Shown: positions 12,235 through 12,306 of the stretch, in pieces
How positions within the stretch are numbered: the first letter of the stretch is position 1
Layout: every line of letters starts with the position of its first letter
Assembly (NCBI GenBank): GCA_041666125.1
Contig: JBAYHN010000040.1
Coordinates: forward strand, 1-12,306
Reading direction: 5' to 3'
DNA from: JBAYHN01 sp041666125
GTDB lineage: Bacteria > Patescibacteriota > Gracilibacteria > UBA1369 > UM-FILTER-53-11
Length of the DNA: 12,306 nt
Made by a program: the position numbers and the translations under genes
Notes under the pieces: model-generated
What the model saw: only the letters and a program-made list of their open reading frames with translations
What the model was told of the DNA's origin: nothing
Database searches by the model: none

Positions 12235-12306
12235 ATGAAGAAATACAGCTCGAAAATAATGCACAAAGCTCGGCTTTTACGATCAAAGGGAAAAACTTAT
12301 TCCGAA
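12235..12306 (+). CDS. 5' end of a gene, possible helix-turn-helix protein (partial)
   Basis: An ATG at 12235 opens a frame that stays open for 24 codons to the window edge. It is rich in Lys/Arg and contains KARLLRSKGKTYSE, which resembles the first helices of helix-turn-helix domains (pattern A..LR..GKSY.EI). GAGGT at 12218-12222 is a partial Shine-Dalgarno match, 12 nt upstream. The gap after the YkgJ-like gene is 47 bp, with no terminator hairpin seen. The rest of the gene is outside the window, so the family cannot be confirmed. Confidence 0.5.
   Translation, partial: MKKYSSKIMHKARLLRSKGKTYSE

Noticed and set aside
1..12306. CRISPR array, insertion sequence or prophage
   Set aside because: No short direct repeats with regular spacers, no transposase or integrase motifs, and no terminal inverted repeats were seen. 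The only direct repeats are inside the giant coding gene.
1..12306. UGA recoded as glycine (as in Gracilibacteria and SR1)
   Set aside because: All long genes read through in the standard code with no internal TGA, and Gly is supplied by ordinary GGN codons.

Overview
The window reads as an AT-rich bacterial chromosome segment that is mostly coding. The most likely source is a member of the Candidate Phyla Radiation (Patescibacteria). This is an inference from four traits: very short intergenic gaps, translation starts mostly without Shine-Dalgarno sites, a very large Cys-rich S-layer-homology surface protein, and a type IV pilus retraction ATPase beside genes of unassigned function. The genetic code appears standard. 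Eight stop codons are visible (six TAA, two TAG, no TGA), and there is no internal TGA in the long frames. A finer taxonomic call cannot be supported.

Layout. Positions 1-92 hold the 3' end of an unidentified gene, followed by a GC-rich inverted-repeat patch and an extended -10 promoter. Two plus-strand genes follow (223-759 and 832-2601). The first encodes a 178-aa protein with a short helical N-terminus and two copies of a small beta-rich unit. The second encodes a 589-aa single-pass membrane protein with a Pro/Ala-rich cytoplasmic arm. A 115-bp gap with a long imperfect hairpin and a promoter leads to a DusB-type tRNA dihydrouridine synthase (2717-3691), whose mRNA is probably leaderless. 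Its 3' end overlaps by 44 bp the convergent giant gene (3648-9032, minus strand). The giant gene encodes a 1794-aa secreted mosaic protein: signal peptide, Ig-like and FN3-like repeats, an array of Cys pairs, a long helical/coiled-coil stalk, and three C-terminal SLH domains.

A 161-bp divergent promoter region (9033-9193) separates the giant gene from a compact plus-strand cluster. The cluster is pilT (9194-10234), an RlmI-type rRNA methyltransferase (10242-11450, GTG start) and a YkgJ-like Cys-cluster protein (11456-12187), with gaps of 7 and 5 bp. A truncated gene with a possible helix-turn-helix start begins at 12235 and runs off the window.

How the genes may work together: the SLH protein is probably displayed on the cell wall, and PilT powers pilus retraction. 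The two are divergently transcribed from adjacent promoters, so a shared role in surface attachment is possible but unproven. DusB and RlmI are RNA-modification housekeeping genes. No mobile elements, CRISPR arrays, tRNAs or rRNAs were seen. The most distinctive material is the architecture of the giant surface protein and a consistent promoter style: TGn-extended -10 boxes at four places, with one and possibly two leaderless genes.
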